Below, piece by piece: positions 63,809 through 64,000 of a stretch of 64,000 bases of DNA (position 1 is the stretch's first letter; every line of letters begins with the position of its first letter). The notes under the pieces were generated by a model. It searched no databases. It was given only the letters and a program-made list of their open reading frames with translations, and had not been told where the DNA came from. The stretch comes from Oscillatoria sp. FACHB-1407. GTDB taxonomy: Bacteria; Cyanobacteriota; Cyanobacteriia; Elainellales; Elainellaceae. Position numbers and translations under genes: made by a program. The stretch lies in NCBI RefSeq assembly GCF_014697545.1, contig NZ_JACJSA010000020.1, forward strand, positions 89,537-153,536, in the 5' to 3' direction.

Positions 63809-63903
63809 TGGGTCATTTGCCTCGAACATAGCCATTTCCAGTGGCTGAAAAGCTTGCTGTGTAGGAATTTAAGTTTCCGTACTTGTACCAAATGACCCAC
63901 TAG
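63805..63903. mobile_element. 99-base MITE with perfect 15-base inverted ends
   Basis: CTAGTGGGTCATTTG at 63805-63819 and CAAATGACCCACTAG at 63889-63903 are exact reverse complements. CTAG may be a 4-base target duplication. It holds no gene and starts on the stop codon of the metallophosphoesterase gene. Confidence 0.88.
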
Positions 63904-63971
63904 TAGTCCACCAAAGGAACTTTGCCTAGTTTAGCGGGTACTGATAAACTGACTCAAAGACTGGAGGGTGT

Positions 63972-64000
63972 ATGAGCCAGAAGAAATATATCGTAAACTT
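63972..64000 (+). CDS. Start of an IS630-family transposase (cut by window end)
   Basis: ATG at 63972 with GGAGG eight bases before it. Nine residues are visible (MSQKKYIVN), which match the usual start of IS630 transposases. The left end of the IS should lie between 63903 and 63972. The rest is outside the window, so the call rests on a short stretch. Confidence 0.5.

Overview
The window is from a cyanobacterial chromosome. The HIP1 octamer GCGATCGC is scattered throughout. The genes include a high-light-inducible chlorophyll-binding protein, a CP12-type Calvin-cycle regulator, an SLH-type outer-membrane porin, a DUF1574 giant protein and pentapeptide-repeat and heptanucleotide-repeat sequences. 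Together with many small dispersed palindromic repeats this suggests a filamentous (Leptolyngbya/Oscillatoria-like) species; the genus is inference.

Layout. 1-2460: 3' part of a membrane iron-sulfur polyferredoxin. 2733-6642: accessory block with a NACHT-HEAT-nuclease STAND ATPase, a DUF433/DUF5615 toxin-antitoxin pair and an exact 21-bp tandem array. 6777-15706: regulators (LysR, TetR), an FAD monooxygenase, a pentapeptide protein, an aldo/keto reductase, a GNAT enzyme with a tiny coiled-coil partner, and a tandem pair of YdcZ-like transporters. 15771-18002: dispersed repeats around an unrecognised two-gene operon (HNH-like membrane protein plus membrane coiled-coil zinc-ribbon protein). 18135-28024: mostly housekeeping (murD, HLIP, ABC exporter, YdcF-like, tsaE, CP12, FIST, class II aldolase). 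28028-32771: DUF1574 giant protein and MITE-like repeats. 33413-36199: ExbB, two ExbD and an opposed TonB-like protein. 36971-40983: pstSCAB. 41515-42183: MazEF-like pair followed by an attC-like dyad. 42318-47930: TPR-methyltransferase, then multicopper oxidase, HHH lipoprotein and FTR1 permease. 48031-52081: a MerR regulator with a thrice-repeated operator-like motif, carboxymuconolactone decarboxylase, methyltransferase, SDR and aldo/keto reductase. 52337-64000: MFS, NAD kinase, DUF2993, a second ExbB/ExbD, an SLH porin inside an inverted repeat, a CsgG-like protein, a protein mannosyltransferase-like enzyme, trmB, a metallophosphoesterase, a 99-bp MITE and the start of an IS630 transposase.

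How it fits together. Two proton-driven ExbB/ExbD loci, a TonB-like protein, an SLH porin, and an oxidase-lipoprotein-FTR1 set all point to envelope nutrient (probably iron) uptake; pstSCAB adds phosphate uptake. The MerR block looks like a stress or electrophile detoxification regulon. The most unusual items are the NACHT-nuclease protein, the HNH/zinc-ribbon membrane operon, the ExbD whose channel Asp is Asn, the attC-like site after the MazEF pair, and MITE insertions that sit exactly on a start codon and on a stop codon.
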